Part shown: one piece after another, positions 21,080 to 21,568 of the stretch
How the letters are laid out: each line of letters starts with the position of its first letter
Position numbering within the stretch: the first letter of the stretch is position 1
Translations under genes and position numbers: made by a program
The notes under the pieces: model-generated
Told to the model about the DNA's origin: nothing
Database searches by the model: none
Seen by the model: the letters and a program-made list of their open reading frames with translations, nothing else
Assembly: GCA_910584825.1 (NCBI GenBank)
Contig: CAJUCI010000036.1
Location: 1 to 21,568 of the forward strand
Direction: 5' to 3'
DNA length: 21,568 nucleotides
From: an uncultured Duncaniella sp.
Lineage (GTDB): Bacteria; Bacteroidota; Bacteroidia; Bacteroidales; Muribaculaceae

Positions 21080-21107
21080 ATTAAGTGTACATTAAGCTCG
21101 AATCCCG

Positions 21108-21452
21108 ATGTCCTTACCTCGCATAACAGCCGGCGAACGGCGCGGCCTCATAGCCCTCATTATAGTGCTCTGCATTGTGACGGGTGTGCTGTGCTGGCGC
21201 GACTTTTCGTGTGCGCCCGTCACCGAATCCGACCTTATCCGAGGCGAGAATCCGTCAGTGGCATTGCCGCCTGACTCGATTTTAGATTCAGTCAGTGCAT
21301 CACAAGTCGGCATGTTGCCGCTCGGAGAAACTGACAGCACCGCCCGGCGTGCCAAGCAAAAGCGGGCAAAGTCAGGCCGGAAGCCCAAAGCCGCCTCGCC
21401 AAAAAGCAATCAGCCCCGGCCGAGAAATCCCCGCGACGAGAGGGTAGATTAA
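21108..21452 (+). CDS. Small single-pass membrane protein of unknown function
   Basis: The 114-aa product has a short N-terminal stretch MSLPRITAGERRG, one hydrophobic segment LIALIIVLCIVTGVLCW (about 14-30), a polar linker rich in Ser/Asp/Pro, and a strongly basic tail from about residue 79 (ARRAKQKRAKSGRKPKAASP onward). The ERRGLIALI start recalls the membrane anchor of some Bacteroidota helix-hairpin-helix (ComEA-like) proteins, but no such domain follows, so it may be a diverged or shortened relative. I cannot assign a function. It lies beyond the cluster terminator and has no SD. The Lys/Arg tail could bind nucleic acid or cell-envelope polymer; this is speculation. Confidence 0.55.
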   Translation: MSLPRITAGERRGLIALIIVLCIVTGVLCWRDFSCAPVTESDLIRGENPSVALPPDSILDSVSASQVGMLPLGETDSTARRAKQKRAKSGRKPKAASPKSNQPRPRNPRDERVD

Positions 21453-21469
21453 AAGATTAGGAGCAAGGT

Positions 21470-21531
21470 TGTTGCAGAACTGAAGGAGCGACGGTGTTGC
21501 AGAACTGAAGGAGCGACGGTGTTGCAGAACT
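21470..21531 (+). repeat. 25-bp tandem repeat, about 2.5 copies
   Basis: The unit TGTTGCAGAACTGAAGGAGC followed by GACGG occurs at 21470-21494 and 21495-21519 without mismatch, then a partial copy of 12 bp (21520-21531). A degenerate piece (GGAGCAAGGT, 21460-21469) precedes it, so the array may once have been longer. It starts 17 nt after the stop of the small membrane protein. A 25-bp period breaks any reading frame, so it is non-coding. The rest of the region, 21532-21568, shows nothing I can name. Confidence 0.85.
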
Positions 21532-21568
21532 ACCCAGGTTGAAGCCTCTGAGAATTGAATATTTTGGG

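Noticed and set aside
21470..21531. CRISPR array
   Set aside because: The copies are directly adjacent with no spacers, and no cas genes are present.

Overview
The window is a Bacteroidota chromosome segment, most likely Bacteroidales; a Muribaculaceae-like gut member is a guess from the moderately high GC content. The assignment rests on several things seen in the sequence. The promoter-like sites upstream of rpsL and rpsM read TAnnTTTG, the rpsL one with TTTG 20 nt upstream. Almost all starts lack a Shine-Dalgarno (SD) sequence and sit behind A-rich leaders. L36, S14 and S4 are the zinc-free forms, and rpsJ follows fusA with no tuf between them. No mobile element, CRISPR array or obviously foreign DNA is visible.

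Layout. A tRNA-Val(UAC) with its own terminator is followed by prfB (RF2), interrupted by the classical +1 programmed frameshift, and by an EFR1-type flavodoxin/2x[4Fe-4S] protein. A strong promoter at 2165-2196 then opens one very long same-strand cluster that joins the str, S10, spc and alpha operons: rpsL-rpsG-fusA; rpsJ-rplC-rplD-rplW-rplB-rpsS-rplV-rpsC-rplP-rpmC-rpsQ; rplN-rplX-rplE-rpsN-rpsH-rplF-rplR-rpsE-rpmD-rplO-secY-map-infA-rpmJ; rpsM-rpsK-rpsD-rpoA-rplQ. A terminator at 21002-21040 closes it. Most genes are 0-70 nt apart. rpmD (59 aa) and rpmJ (38 aa) are very short but intact. A small membrane-anchored protein of unknown function and a 25-bp tandem repeat lie at the right edge.

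How it works together. The cluster supplies ribosomal proteins of both subunits, EF-G, IF1, the RNA polymerase alpha subunit, the SecY translocon channel and methionine aminopeptidase, so translation, nascent-chain processing, export and transcription capacity are expressed together. prfB adds release-factor autoregulation through its frameshift.

Most interesting signal. In this compact cluster only a few gaps exceed 150 nt. Four of them (the rpsL 5' leader, rpsL-rpsG, rpsN-rpsH and rpsK-rpsD) contain clear nested inverted repeats able to form multi-helix RNAs. The last three sit directly upstream of S7, S8 and S4, the proteins that act as translational autoregulators of str, spc and alpha in E. 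coli. This suggests a Bacteroidota version of the same feedback logic with different RNA structures and, for S8 and S4, different positions. Other points are a lone perfect AGGAGG before rplF, an AT-rich, odd-codon patch inside rplD that carries a promoter-like motif, and a long inverted repeat between rpmJ and the rpsM promoter.
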